Source: CAWABB01 sp963701735 (GTDB lineage Bacteria > Bacteroidota > Ignavibacteria > UBA10030 > UBA6906). Taken from it: a stretch of 64,000 nt of DNA. Of the stretch, positions 18,007-28,042 are shown piece after piece. A model generated the notes under the pieces. It did no database searches and was not told the origin of the DNA. It saw only the letters and a list, made by a program, of their open reading frames with translations. The position numbers and the translations under genes were made by a program. The stretch spans positions 186,001 to 250,000 of the forward strand of contig CAVPBI010000002.1 in assembly GCA_963701735.1 (NCBI GenBank), given 5' to 3'. Every line of letters begins with the position of its first letter. The first letter of the stretch is position 1.

Positions 18007-19296
18007 TTGGAAGTCACCATCACCGCGCTATCCGAGGTCGAGCAGCAGGCCTCAATCGCGCTCACCAACGACGAGCTGCTACCCCACTTTGCCGTGGCGT
18101 ATGAGAAGTTCCGCCCCAAGGCCGAGGTCCGCGGCTTCCGCAAGGGAAAAGTCCCGCTCGATTTGATCCGGAAGATGTACGGCGAGGCCATCGAACACGA
18201 TGCCCTCGACGGGATCGCCGACGATGCGTATCGCCGCGCCATGGAGGACCATAAGGTCCGCCCCCTTGGGCAGCCGGCCATGGTGGACATGGACTTCAAG
18301 CGCGGGTCGCACTTCAAGTTCACGATCAAGTACGAAATCCGCCCCGACATCTCTCTGAAGTCAACGTCGGGAATCACGATCGAGCGCCCGGTGCACGCCG
18401 TGACGAACGATGAGCTGGACACCGAGCTGCTGCAGATCCGCCGCTCCAACGCGGAGAAGAAGCCGGCCGACCGCGTCACGGGCACCGAAGCGATCGTCAC
18501 CGCCGACGTTCAGGAGGTCGACGAAACCGGCACGCCGCTGATCGGCAAGAAGTCTTCGAACATGACGTTCCAGCTGTACGACGAGAGCCTTGCGGATGAG
18601 ATCCGGCAGGCGCTCGCCTCCGCCGAGCGCGGCGGAACGTATCGGGCCACCCTCGCGCGGAAAGACGGCGAGCAGGCGCAGACGATGCACATCGCCATGA
18701 CAGTCACGGACATCCAGCAACTCGAACTCCCGGCGATCGACGAGGCCATGGTCACGAAGCTGACCGGCGGGCGCGTCACGAACCCCGACGAGTTCACGGA
18801 GTCCGTCCGGAAGGACATCGTCCGCTTCTGGGCGGAGCAGTCCGAGTCGCACGTCCGCAACGCACTCGCGGACGAAATCGTGCGGCTGCACGAGTTCACG
18901 GTCCCCGAATCGCTCGTCGAGAAATTCCTGGACTCGTTCGTCGAGGACATCAAGTCGCGCTCGCGCGGAAAGTCGCTCCCGCCCGGATTTGACGAGAAGG
19001 CGTTCCGCCAGGAGCAGCGGGCCAACGCGATCTGGCAGGCACGGTGGATGCTCATCAAGGAGCAGATCGCCGAGAGCGAAGGGCTGGACGTCAGCGACGG
19101 GGAGATCGAGCAGGCCGCCGAGGCGGACGCGGGACGGATCGGCCTGGCGAAAGATAAGTTGCTCGCTTACTACAAGACATCAGGCAGTGTGCGGGACCGC
19201 ATCCTGTCGGACAAGATCATGGCCCTCCTCCGCGAGCGCGCCACCATCACCGACCGGCCCGTGGCCGCCCACGCACCGCACGTGCATTCCGTTTGA
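18007..19296 (+). CDS. tig: Trigger factor
   Basis: A 429-residue ribosome-associated chaperone and peptidyl-prolyl isomerase of standard length. The ribosome-binding signature appears as VRGFRKGKVPLDLI (about 43-56). The PPIase domain (about 150-240) and the C-terminal helical arms follow. I choose the TTG at 18007 (MEVTITALSE...) because it fits the family N terminus and has AGAAGG eight bases upstream. The reading frame stays open back into the tRNA, but that extension is not protein-like. The gene precedes clpP and clpX, the classic tig-clpP-clpX order. Confidence 0.93.
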   Translation: MEVTITALSEVEQQASIALTNDELLPHFAVAYEKFRPKAEVRGFRKGKVPLDLIRKMYGEAIEHDALDGIADDAYRRAMEDHKVRPLGQPAMVDMDFKRGSHFKFTIKYEIRPDISLKSTSGITIERPVHAVTNDELDTELLQIRRSNAEKKPADRVTGTEAIVTADVQEVDETGTPLIGKKSSNMTFQLYDESLADEIRQALASAERGGTYRATLARKDGEQAQTMHIAMTVTDIQQLELPAIDEAMVTKLTGGRVTNPDEFTESVRKDIVRFWAEQSESHVRNALADEIVRLHEFTVPESLVEKFLDSFVEDIKSRSRGKSLPPGFDEKAFRQEQRANAIWQARWMLIKEQIAESEGLDVSDGEIEQAAEADAGRIGLAKDKLLAYYKTSGSVRDRILSDKIMALLRERATITDRPVAAHAPHVHSV

Positions 19297-19319
19297 CACT
19301 CAGCAATCGAAAGAGCCGC

Positions 19320-19940
19320 ATGCCGTTACCGACCGTGTACAACCAGCTCGTCCCCATGGTGGTCGAACAGACCGGACGTGGCGAGCGGGCATATGACATC
19401 TTTTCGCGCCTCCTGAAGGAACGCATCGTGTTCATCGGCACGCCGATCGACGATACGGTCGCGAGCCTGGTGATCGCACAGCTTCTGTTCCTGGAGTCCG
19501 AAGACCCGGACAAAGACATCAGCCTGTACATCAACAGCCCCGGCGGGAGCGTATCTTCCGGCCTCGCCATCTACGACACCATGCAGTACATCCGCCCGGA
19601 TGTGCAGACGATTTGCATCGGGCTGGCGGCCAGCATGGGCGCGGTGCTGCTGGCGGGCGGGACGAAGGGGAAGCGCGCGGCGCTCCCGAACTCCCGTATC
19701 ATGATCCACCAGCCGTGGGGCGGCGTGCAGGGGACGGCCTCCGACATCAGCATCCAGGCCGAGGAAATCCTCCGCACAAAGCGCCGGCTGAACGAGATCC
19801 TCGCGCACCACACGTCGCGGCCGCTCGAGGACATCGAGAAGGACACCGACCGCGACCGCTACATGTCCGCCGAAGAGTCCAAGACGTACGGCCTCATCGA
19901 TTCCGTCTTCGTGAAGAAACCCCGCGAAGCGAAGAAGTAA
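19320..19940 (+). CDS. clpP: ATP-dependent Clp protease proteolytic subunit
   Basis: A 206-residue serine protease subunit that forms the 14-mer proteolytic chamber fed by ClpX. The catalytic triad is Ser105 (GLAASMGA), His130 (MIHQP) and Asp179 (DTDRDR), with spacing identical to E. coli ClpP (25 and 49 residues from Ser). The start ATG at 19320 is preceded by GAAAG. An upstream TTG at 19293, overlapping the tig stop, is an alternative start adding nine residues. Confidence 0.96.
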   Translation: MPLPTVYNQLVPMVVEQTGRGERAYDIFSRLLKERIVFIGTPIDDTVASLVIAQLLFLESEDPDKDISLYINSPGGSVSSGLAIYDTMQYIRPDVQTICIGLAASMGAVLLAGGTKGKRAALPNSRIMIHQPWGGVQGTASDISIQAEEILRTKRRLNEILAHHTSRPLEDIEKDTDRDRYMSAEESKTYGLIDSVFVKKPREAKK

Positions 19941-19958
19941 CCCAGCCAAGGGGGCTGC

Positions 19959-21218
19959 ATGAGCCAGAAGAGTCGCACGCCAGAGAAGATCCGTTGCTCG
20001 TTCTGCGGCCGGACGCCCGAAGAGGTGCAGAGCATCATCGCCGGACCCGATGTCTATATCTGCGACATCTGCGTGTCGAGTTCCGTGGACATCATCCGGA
20101 GCAACCTCGCGGCCTATACCGGCCGCCGGGGACGCCGGACCGGGCTCACCCCCGCGCAGATCGCGAAGGCGCTCGACGACTATGTGATCGGCCAGGACCT
20201 CGCCAAGCGCTGCCTCGCCGTCGCAGTCTACAACCACTACAAGCGGCTCGATTCGAAGGACCACCTCTACGAGTTCGATGACGTCGACATCGAGAAGACG
20301 AACATCCTCCTGATCGGGCCCACCGGTACGGGCAAGACGCTGCTTGCACAGACGCTGGCGCGCATTCTCGACCTCCCCTTCGCCATCGCGGATGCCACGA
20401 CGCTTACCGAGGCCGGGTACGTCGGCGACGACGTCGAGACCATCCTGGTACACCTCCTCCAGAACGCGGACTACAACATCGAGCGGGCCGAGCGGGGCAT
20501 CGTCTATATCGACGAGATCGACAAGATCGCGCGGAAGAGCGACAGCGCGTCCATCACGCGCGACGTGTCGGGCGAGGGCGTGCAGCAGGCGCTCCTGAAG
20601 ATCCTCGAGGGAACCGTGGCCGGCGTCCCGCCAAAGGGCGGACGCAAACACCCCGAGCAGAGCCTCATCAACATCAACACCAGGAACATTCTGTTCATCT
20701 GCGGCGGGGCGTTCGAGGGGCTCGACAAGATTGTCGCACGGCGGGTGAACAAGAACGCAATGGGGTTCGGGGCGGACATCCGGGGCCGGCGCGACCTCCA
20801 CGCCGATCAGCTCCTGCAGCAGGTTCAGCCGGACGATCTGATCAAGTTCGGCATGATCCCCGAGTTCGTCGGACGGCTTCCCCTCGTTTCAGCGCTGCAC
20901 TCGCTCGACGAACAGGCGCTGATGAATATCCTCACGCAGCCGAAGAACGCGATCGTCAAGCAGTACCGGAAGCTGTTCAGGATGGAGGGCGTCGACCTGG
21001 AGTTCGAAGAGGCCGCGCTGCGGGCGGTGGTGCAGAGGGCGATGGAACGCGGGACCGGCGCGCGCGCGCTTCGCTCGATCATCGAGGAGGTTATGCTCGA
21101 CATCATGTACACCCTCCCCGACAGGCCGAACGTGGTCTCATGCTCGATCACGAAGGACGTCATCCAGAAGAAGAAGGAACCCGTCTTCCGCTACGAAGAG
21201 CGGAAGCAAACTGCCTGA
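19959..21218 (+). CDS. clpX: ATP-dependent Clp protease ATP-binding subunit ClpX
   Basis: A 419-residue AAA+ unfoldase. The zinc-binding domain uses Cys13, Cys16, Cys35 and Cys38. Walker A GPTGTGKT is at 120-127, and Walker B IVYIDEIDKIARK follows the GYVGDD pore loop. Pore motif RKSDSASITRDVSGEGVQQALLKI and the C-terminal RGTGARALRSI sensor 2 region are typical. It unfolds tagged proteins for ClpP and lies 18 bp downstream of clpP in the same operon. It converges with lptD; the 58-bp gap holds no clear terminator. Confidence 0.97.
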   Translation: MSQKSRTPEKIRCSFCGRTPEEVQSIIAGPDVYICDICVSSSVDIIRSNLAAYTGRRGRRTGLTPAQIAKALDDYVIGQDLAKRCLAVAVYNHYKRLDSKDHLYEFDDVDIEKTNILLIGPTGTGKTLLAQTLARILDLPFAIADATTLTEAGYVGDDVETILVHLLQNADYNIERAERGIVYIDEIDKIARKSDSASITRDVSGEGVQQALLKILEGTVAGVPPKGGRKHPEQSLININTRNILFICGGAFEGLDKIVARRVNKNAMGFGADIRGRRDLHADQLLQQVQPDDLIKFGMIPEFVGRLPLVSALHSLDEQALMNILTQPKNAIVKQYRKLFRMEGVDLEFEEAALRAVVQRAMERGTGARALRSIIEEVMLDIMYTLPDRPNVVSCSITKDVIQKKKEPVFRYEERKQTA

Positions 21219-21276
21219 CGCGGCCGATCAGGAAGCCGCCCGCGTCCCGCACCGCACGGCGCGACACGCTCCCTGC

Positions 21277-23858
21277 TCAATAGATCCCTCTGCTGCTCTC
21301 CTGCTGCGTCAGCTTCAGATCCCGGAGCTGCGGCGCTTTCAGGCGGATCTCGATCCTGAAGTTCCTGTACTGACCTACCGGCACCCACGAGAAGTCCAGC
21401 TCCCAGCAGTGCAGGTCGCGGTACACCGTGATCAGCGGCGCGGAGACTTCCTGCCGCAGGATGTCGTAGTTCGCGCTCGCGGTGATCTTCCAGTAATCCG
21501 TCAGATTGAACCCGAGGCGTGCGGCGAGCGTCGAGCTCCTGAAGATGGTGCCCGGCGCGGGCTCCTGCTGGGCGAAGTTCCACGTGAGGTCCAGGCTCCA
21601 CGGAAGGCTGAAGTCGGCCTCGACATCGTCGTACAAACTCACGAACCCCGATTTCCGGGCGCGGTTGATCGAATCCTGCTCCGTGACGATCGGTCCCGCC
21701 TTCGTCTCTTGCCTCTCGCCGCTGAGTCGCGTTCCGATGCTCAGGGAGAACGCCGTCAGGTCCCACAGTCGGCCCTCCTCTGACAGCAGGAACTTGTCCA
21801 CCCTCCGCCCGCGCGTCGGCTGATCGGTGTACGGCTCGTATGCGTACAGATTGAACCTGCTCGACCCACCGATGCTCAGCAGGTCCGCGATCGAGGTGCG
21901 GAAGTCCAGCCCGACTTCGCTGAACTTCAGGCTGTCCGCCGCGAAATTGTAGCCGACTCCTGCCGTCAGGTTCAGGAGCTGCACCTTCTGCTCCTTCCCG
22001 GAGGTGTCCGACGGCGCCATCTTCGCCTCGAACACGTTCCCCAGGGAGAAATTGATTGCCTGCCGCTCCCCTGCCGGCGCTCCGCCAAAGATCGACTTCT
22101 GAAACCTGTCGTACCGCCGCGTCGCGCCGAGCGTGTCCGTGTACTCCCCGTAGTATCCAAAGCGCGGAGCGGCGAAGTCAGGCGACAGGGAATAGGAGAT
22201 CGACGGTATCAGTTGATGGCGGATCGCGTTGATACCCAGGATGTGCGGCTGGACGATCCCGAACAGGCGCGTGCTGGCGTTGATACCGAGCGAATAATAC
22301 CGCACAGCCTCGAACCCCCGCGGCTCCGACGTGGCGAGGACCCCTGAACCCTGTTCGATCGACTGCTCCAGCGCGCGGTCATACCATTTCTCGGTGTACG
22401 AGAGGAACGGCGATATCGTGATATATCCGGCCTTGGGCGACGCGCTGACGTTCACCTGATGCTGAACCCCGGGTCGCACATCCTGCACCGACCCGGTCTC
22501 CAGGAACGTCTTTGTCTCCCGGTTCTCCAGCCGCCCGCTGTACGATATCCCGATCAGATCGTACCACTGCTTTCCGCTCGGGGTCGTCCGGAACGGATAC
22601 GTCTGATTCATCGTAAACGAGACACCCGGGAGCACCTGCGTCAGCTCGACCGCCCCTGGCCGGGGGTTGAGGTTCTGGTCTCGCGACATGTTCGCGGTCA
22701 GGCTGAACGGCGTCCCCTCCCATGACTTCATGAACGTGACGTTCGAAACGATGTTCTGTTCCAGCAGGTTGTTCAGGTTGACGCTGGTGTTCTGGTAGTA
22801 GGTGCTGCTCAGGAACCGCACGTTCGCCGAGAGCCGCGTCGTCGGATCGAACGACTGTTCGTGCATCCACCCGATGGCGTATTCGCGCGTGTCGCTGTAG
22901 TCAGGGTCATATGGTTCGCCGGTGACGACCCGCCCGTAGGAGACGCTCAGACTCCCCCTCAGGAGATATCGCAGGGCGTACCGGAAGTCGGAGAAGAATG
23001 TATACCCTCCCTTGGAGTAGACATCCCCACGGAAGTTCAGGTCGAGATAGTCGTCGATGGCCCAGTAATACCCGAGGTTGCTGATGTACCTCCCTCTCGT
23101 GGTGACTCCGTATGATGGGGTGAGCAGTCCCGACCGCCTGCCCCGCTGCACGGGAAACACGCCGAACGGCAGCGCCATCACCGGCGCGTCGCCAACGTAC
23201 ATGACCACCGGGCGCGCAATGATCTTGTCCTCGGCGATCAACTTCATCTGGGAACTGCCGAAATGGTAGTGCGGGGTCTCCAGCTCGCATGTGGTGAACG
23301 CTCCGTCCTCCACGAACATCACGTCTTCGTCCACCTTCTTGATCGATGCGCCCCTGTACCATGCCTCATCGATCGCGGTCCTGCCCACGCCGATCTTGCC
23401 CTTCCGGGTGCGGAAGTTGTACGCGACAGACTCCCCGTTGTACGTATCCGTGCCGTCTTTCAGGACGGGAAGGCCGCGCTGCTTTGTCCCGGTCGTGTCG
23501 GAGGAATCGGGGATGCCGTGCGCGGTGAGTTCCGCGGTGTTCCAGTCGATCGAGACGCGATCGGCGTCCAGCCCCAGCTCTTTGTACCGGATCGTCGCCG
23601 TCCCGAAGAGGTCCATCGTCCTCGTGCCGACATGGTAGAGCACGGAATCCGTGGCCGTGAACGTGACGACGGAATCCACGCCCGAGGGGGATGTCACTCT
23701 GACGTGTCTGCGCGTACCGCGGATGTGTCGCCCGGGGATCGTGGCCGGGCAGCGGTGTCCGGCGAACTGGCGCGGGGCTGTGCCTCCGCCCCGGGTGCCG
23801 GCGCAAGCAGGCCGAGGAGCACGGCAAGCACGAACGATGTGGAATGCAGGCGGGTCAT
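21277..23858 (-). CDS. lptD: LPS-assembly protein LptD-like (OstA), frame broken near N terminus
   Basis: A signal peptide (MTRLHSTSFVLAVLLGLLAPAPGAEAQ) starts at ATG 23858 and its frame stops at 23694. One base away, an 806-codon frame runs to 21277. It begins TSPSGVDSVVTFTATDSVLYHVGTRTMDLFG, an OstA-type jelly-roll start. It continues with FGVFPVQRGRRSGLLTPSYG and a long series of beta strands, the LptD barrel. LptD inserts LPS or related lipids into the outer leaflet. The protein makes sense only if both frames are joined, so I infer a one-base indel close to 23696. Its ATG overlaps the rarA stop (ATGA). Confidence 0.82.
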
Positions 23859-25177
23859 CGCCGTCTGGACTTCCACCATGAGTTCAGCCGCTCGCGTATT
23901 GTGCGCTCGGCGCCGTTGTCGGTCGGCCGGTAATACTTCCGGTCTTTGAGGTCGTCAGGAAGGTACTGTTGTTCCGCGAAGTTGCCCGGGTGGTCGTGTC
24001 CGTACTTGTATCCGGCCCCGTACCCGAGCCCTGCCATCAATCCCGTGGGAGCGTTCCGCAGATGCAGGGGGACCGGTGAGGCCGGCCTCTCGCGCACGTC
24101 GGCCCCCGCTTCGCTGATCGCCACATAGGATGCGTTGCTCTTCGGGGCCGAGGCCAGGTAGGTCGCGGCCTGCGCAAGGATGATGCGCGCCTCGGGCATG
24201 CCGACGTAGTCCACAGCGGTGAACGCAGAGGTCGCAATCGTGAGCGCCATCGGATCGGCGTTGCCGACGTCTTCGGACGCGAGCACGATCATCCGCCGCG
24301 CGATGAACTTGGGGTCTTCTCCGCCTTCGAGCATCCTCGCCATCCAGTAGACGGCACCGTCCGGGTCGCATCCCCGCATGCTCTTGATGAAGGCAGAGAT
24401 GATGCTGTAATGCTCCTCTCCGCCGTCGTCGTACTTCGCCTGCTTCCGCTGGAACGCCTCTTCGATATGCAACCTGCTGATGGGGAGCGCTGTGCCGCGC
24501 CCCGTATCCGCAAGCCTGGCGGCAGTCTCAAGGCCGTTCAGCATCGCGCGCGCGTCGCCACCGGCATAGAGCATCAGGAGCGGGCGGTCTTCGATCGTGA
24601 CCGTTCGCCCCTGGAACGCGGAGTCGGCCGCCAGCGCATGGTCGAGAATCCGGTTGAGGTCGGCGTCGGTCAGCGGACGGAGGACATAGAGCCGGCAGCG
24701 CGAGAGGAGCGGGGGAATGACCTCGAACGACGGGTTCTCGGTCGTCGCGCCGATAAGCGTGATCAGGCCTTCCTCAACGCTGTGCAGGAGCGCGTCCTGT
24801 TGCGCCTTGTTGAAGCGGTGGATTTCGTCGATGAAGAGGATGGTCCGCCGCCGGGTTCGGCGCGCGTTCTCGCGTGCGGCATCCAGGATGCCGCGCACTT
24901 CCTTGACTCCGGAAGCGACCGCACTGAGCTGGAAGAACTCCGCCTCCGTGCGACGGGCGATAATGCGGGCCAGCGTGGTCTTGCCGCTCCCCGGGGGGCC
25001 CCAGAGGAGCATCGAAGGCACCTGGTCCATCTCGATCAGCCGCTGGAGCGCCTTCCCTTCGCCGACGAGGTGTTCCTGTCCGACGAATTCCTCGAGCGTC
25101 CGAGGGCGCGTGCGCTCAGCGAGTGGGGAGTGTGCGGGGGAAGCCTCGTGGTCCGCCTGTGTGTCGAAGAGGTCCAT
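23855..25177 (-). CDS. rarA: Replication-associated recombination protein A (MgsA/RarA)
   Basis: A 440-residue AAA+ clamp-loader-like ATPase acting at stalled replication forks. Walker A GPPGSGKT is at 60-67, Walker B ILFIDEIHRFNK at about 113-124, sensor 1 GATTENPSFEV, and the arginine-finger region LLSRCRLYVL. The C-terminal tetramerisation part includes KSMRGCDPDGAVYW and ASEDVGNADP, with the ending GYKYGHDHPGNFAEQQYLPD being diagnostic. Normal family length. Upstream is the FtsB-like gene (35 bp), downstream lptD overlaps. Confidence 0.96.
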   Translation of the reverse strand: MDLFDTQADHEASPAHSPLAERTRPRTLEEFVGQEHLVGEGKALQRLIEMDQVPSMLLWGPPGSGKTTLARIIARRTEAEFFQLSAVASGVKEVRGILDAARENARRTRRRTILFIDEIHRFNKAQQDALLHSVEEGLITLIGATTENPSFEVIPPLLSRCRLYVLRPLTDADLNRILDHALAADSAFQGRTVTIEDRPLLMLYAGGDARAMLNGLETAARLADTGRGTALPISRLHIEEAFQRKQAKYDDGGEEHYSIISAFIKSMRGCDPDGAVYWMARMLEGGEDPKFIARRMIVLASEDVGNADPMALTIATSAFTAVDYVGMPEARIILAQAATYLASAPKSNASYVAISEAGADVRERPASPVPLHLRNAPTGLMAGLGYGAGYKYGHDHPGNFAEQQYLPDDLKDRKYYRPTDNGAERTIRERLNSWWKSRRR

Positions 25178-25212
25178 GGAGGATCAGGCGGCTGCGGAAT
25201 GGTGGTACGGAC

Positions 25213-25560
25213 TCAGCGGCTGCGGGCGACGCGATAGACCGTTTCGCCCTCGCGGACCATGCCGTATTTCTCGCGTGCCACCTTTTCGATCGTCTTCCGG
25301 TCGCCATCGAGCGCCCGGGATTCCTGCTGCAGTCGTTTTGCCTCCGCCTCCGCCTCCTGGATCTTCTGCTCCAGTTCGGCCTTCTGGGCCTGGAGGCGTA
25401 CACGCTGCACGAGGCCGCGGTTGCCGAACAGAACGAACAGGGCGAGCGGAACGCCGAGGGCAAGGCCCAGCACCAGGCGACGGTTCGAGAGAAGGCGCTT
25501 CACCGCCAACCGGAGGTCGACCCGTCTGTCAAGCTTGCGATAGAAATCACCGTCACCCAT
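25213..25560 (-). CDS. FtsB/DivIC-like septum formation initiator
   Basis: A 115-residue single-pass membrane protein. A basic N-terminal tail leads to a membrane segment at about 29-47 (LVLGLALGVPLALFVLFG). A coiled coil follows at about 52-90 (LQAQKAELEQKIQEAEAEAKRL), then the ending EKVAREKYGMVREGETVYRV, the classical DivIC/FtsB C-terminal signature. Such proteins bridge FtsL and FtsQ at the division septum. It precedes rarA in the same orientation. Confidence 0.87.
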   Translation of the reverse strand: MGDGDFYRKLDRRVDLRLAVKRLLSNRRLVLGLALGVPLALFVLFGNRGLVQRVRLQAQKAELEQKIQEAEAEAKRLQQESRALDGDRKTIEKVAREKYGMVREGETVYRVARSR

Positions 25561-25635
25561 CGGAAGAATGTACGACTTAATCCGAGGACGCGCAAGGGCA
25601 GGAATGCCGCGGGGCGGGACCGTGCGAAGACGAAC

Positions 25636-25700
25636 ACGCCTCGCGAGAACCCCGCCTCACCGGGCATAAGGCCGGTGAGGCGGGGGCCGCCGCGAGGCGT
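25636..25700 (-). terminator. Nested strong hairpin, probable terminator after the HEAT gene
   Basis: A perfect 14-bp stem (25650-25663 with 25672-25685, loop 25664-25671) is enclosed by a second 10-bp perfect stem (25636-25645 with 25691-25700). It starts 20 bp after the HEAT-protein stop on the minus strand and precedes the FtsB-like gene. There is no long T-run, so it may terminate weakly, stabilise the 3' end, or extrude as a cruciform. Confidence 0.6.
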
Positions 25701-25719
25701 CGATCAATCCCGGTGAAGG

Positions 25720-26163
25720 TCAGCGGGCTGCGACCGCGGGCGTCATCTCTGTTCCGCCGCCCAAGGAGGCGAATGCACCGCCTTCGGTGTACTGCTGGTG
25801 GAACCATGCGCACAGGGCCTGCACGTTCCGGCTCTCGTCGAACTGTGCGGCACGCTGCACAGCGTACACCCCGCGGGCGTCGCCAATGCGCGTGAGCGCA
25901 AGCGCCGCGACGATCCGAGCGGATTCGGTGTCGCTGTCGCGCAGCATCGCCATCAGCGGAATTACCGCCTTCGACGATCCGATTTCGCCGAGCATGTAGG
26001 CCGCGCTCTCGCGCAGACCCGCGTTGTCAGACGCCAGGGCGATAAGCAGGTTCGCTTCCGCCTTCGCATATCGCTCCGGCGGCTGAATCTCGAGCTTGCC
26101 CGCCGCCTGTGCCACCGACGCGATCATGACCACCGCGACCATTCCTGCTATCACCTGTTTCAT
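25720..26163 (-). CDS. Secreted HEAT-repeat protein
   Basis: A 147-residue protein with signal peptide MKQVIAGMVAVVMIASVAQAAG and two to three HEAT/PBS-lyase-type helical repeats (LIALASDNAGLRESAAYMLGE, SKAVIPLMAMLRDSDTESARI, VAALALTRIGDARGVYAV). The start at 26163 is preceded by GAGGGAG; an extension to 26232 lacks protein character. Such repeats are protein-interaction scaffolds; no enzymatic function is suggested. It lies between ddl (upstream) and a strong hairpin (downstream). Confidence 0.82.
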   Translation of the reverse strand: MKQVIAGMVAVVMIASVAQAAGKLEIQPPERYAKAEANLLIALASDNAGLRESAAYMLGEIGSSKAVIPLMAMLRDSDTESARIVAALALTRIGDARGVYAVQRAAQFDESRNVQALCAWFHQQYTEGGAFASLGGGTEMTPAVAAR

Positions 26164-26257
26164 GACTCCCTCCCAGATTTGGTTTCTGTTGCGGACAGAA
26201 GTGAATACGGGAGAGGTGTGCGGAGGTTTCATCGGACGGGCAGCGATCCGACGGTAT

Positions 26258-26290
26258 GCGATGAAATGCAGATCGGCGCGATGAAATGCA
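26258..26290. repeat. Tandem direct repeat, 13 bp with 20-bp period
   Basis: GCGATGAAATGCA occurs at 26258-26270 and again at 26278-26290, exactly 20 bp apart (about two helical turns), in the 154-bp gap between ddl and the HEAT gene. The spacing suggests a possible two-site protein-binding element for the HEAT gene, but two copies can also arise by local duplication. Confidence 0.5.
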
Positions 26291-26317
26291 ATCGCGCCTC
26301 ATTGAGCGAAGGATCTA

Positions 26318-27443
26318 TCAGGATTGGTACCAGGCCCTTGACGGATTGTACGTGCGGCGCAGGGCGCGCGTCTGGCGATGCCGTTCGATCGCGAGCTGAA
26401 TCAGGCGGTCGAGCAACTCCGGATACGACAGGCCGCTCGCTTCCCAGAGCTTCGGATACATGCTGATGGCGGTGAATCCGGGGATCGTGTTCAATTCATT
26501 GATGTAGATGCGGCCCGTTCGCTTCGCCATCAGGAAGTCCGCACGCGCCATGCCTGCGCAATCGATGGCGCGATACGCCCGGACAGCGTACTCCCTCACC
26601 GTCTGTGCGGACGCTCTCGGAATCTTCGCGGGAATCACGGCCGTGGATTTCCCATCCACGTACTTCGCATCGTAATCGTAGAATTCGTTCGAGGGGATGA
26701 TCTCTCCTGGTACGGACGCCTCCGGATCGTCATTCCCGAGTACGGCGACCTCGATTTCCCGCACATCGCGGATCCCCTGCTCTACGATTACCTTGCGATC
26801 GTATTGCACGGCTTCCGCAAACGCACGCAGCAATTCCTCTTCTATCGTGCGCTTTCGAAATCCCCACGCTCGATCCTGTATTTGCGGGCTTTACAAAGAC
26901 CGGATAGCGCAGCTGGCGTTCGACGACCGCAGCAGCTTTCCTGGGCGCCTCGTTGACCGCAGCAGAGTAGAACCAGCAGTACCGCGGCACGGGAATCGCC
27001 GCCTGCTCGAACAGCTGTTTCTGCACGATCTTGTCCATCCCGACCGCCGACCCAAGCACGCCTGCCCCGACATACGGAATATCCGCAAGTTCCAGGAGCC
27101 CCTGCATCGTCCCGTCTTCCCCGAATGTGCCGTGCAGGACCGGGAAGATCACATCCAGCCTGATCGGATCTGACGTGCCGCCGTCCGCGCCGATCAACCC
27201 CTGACGCCCCGGCTCAGGGAGAAGCGTGTGCTCGGGCTGAGTCGCCGGCACCCCGCCTTCCTTCATCAGACCCAGAGCACTCGCCGAGCTGATCCATCGC
27301 CCATCGGGCGTTATGCCGATGGGCACAACCTCATATCTGTCCGCCGGGAGCGCACCCATGACCGAGGCCGCCGACACCAGCGACACCTGATGCTCGCTCG
27401 AGCGGCCGCCGAAGATGACTCCAATCCGGATTTTGGAAGGCAT
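26318..27443 (-). CDS. ddl: D-alanine--D-alanine ligase (frame broken)
   Basis: The first frame from ATG 27443 reads MPSKIRIGVIFGGRSSEHQVSL, then FPVLHGTFGEDGTMQGLLELADIPYVG and VFVKPANTGSSVGISKAH. The protein resumes in the next frame with EELLRAFAEAVQYDRKVIVEQ and IYINELNTIPGFT, ending at 26318. These are the ATP-grasp motifs of Ddl, which makes the D-Ala-D-Ala dipeptide for peptidoglycan. The break lies near 26845-26855 (loss of one base in a GAAGAGG-like run would explain it). The gene is normally essential, so a sequence error is likely. Full span about 375 residues, the family norm. Confidence 0.88.
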
Positions 27444-27454
27444 GCGATGTGTCC

Positions 27455-28007
27455 TCACTGTTCCATTCGTTGACGGTATTTCGGGCCGAGCATCACGCTC
27501 GGCGGAACTACGCGCTCGCGGACTCTGTAGAGCAGCCGCTCGGAGTTGCGCGGCCAGGTGATCTTCTGTGTGTTCTGGTGCCACGCCGTCACGGTCCCGT
27601 TCGTCCGCACAATCTCCCGCTCCTGGGACACGACAATCGCCAGCTCCTCCGACGTGACCAGCAGCCCCTCGATCGCGGCGAGCTTTCCGAACGAGTACCG
27701 CAATTCCGCGTTCAGCGTGTCGCCCTTCAGCAGGAACTGCTTCGCCACCAGCGTCCTCCCCCGACGTTCGAATTCCTTGTCGACATCCCCCTCGAACGAC
27801 GCGAGCATGATTGTCGAGGTCCGCCGCCACGGACGAATCCGTCGTGCCGTCCGATCGGATGTCGATGAGGCGAACCCACGCCTCTCCCCCGCCGTCCTCG
27901 TTGACCTTGATCCTGTGTTCTGTCTCGCGCACGAACAGACAGCCGCTCAGCACGAGCAACCCGGCCAGGACGGCGAGCAGGGTACGCACAGACGTGGTGA
28001 TTGTCAT
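27455..28007 (-). CDS. Lipoprotein of unknown function (frame broken)
   Basis: ATG 28007 opens a signal sequence ending in the lipobox LSGC (MTITTSVRTLLAVLAGLLVLSGC), followed by FVRETEHRIKVNEDGGGEAWVRLIDIRSD. The frame then shifts near 27805-27820 and the protein continues as IMLASFEGDVDKEFERRGRTLVAKQFLLKGDTLNAELRYSFGK to a stop at 27455. About 183 residues in total, mostly beta-rich. I do not recognise the family. It sits between lysA and ddl in one minus-strand run. Confidence 0.65.
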
Positions 28008-28042
28008 GGCATCAATTCCTTGACTGCCCGACCGGGGTCGGA

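Noticed and set aside
19326..20801. 491-codon minus-strand frame across clpP and clpX
   Set aside because: Spans two genes with perfect catalytic motifs on the other strand; composition is that of a shadow frame.
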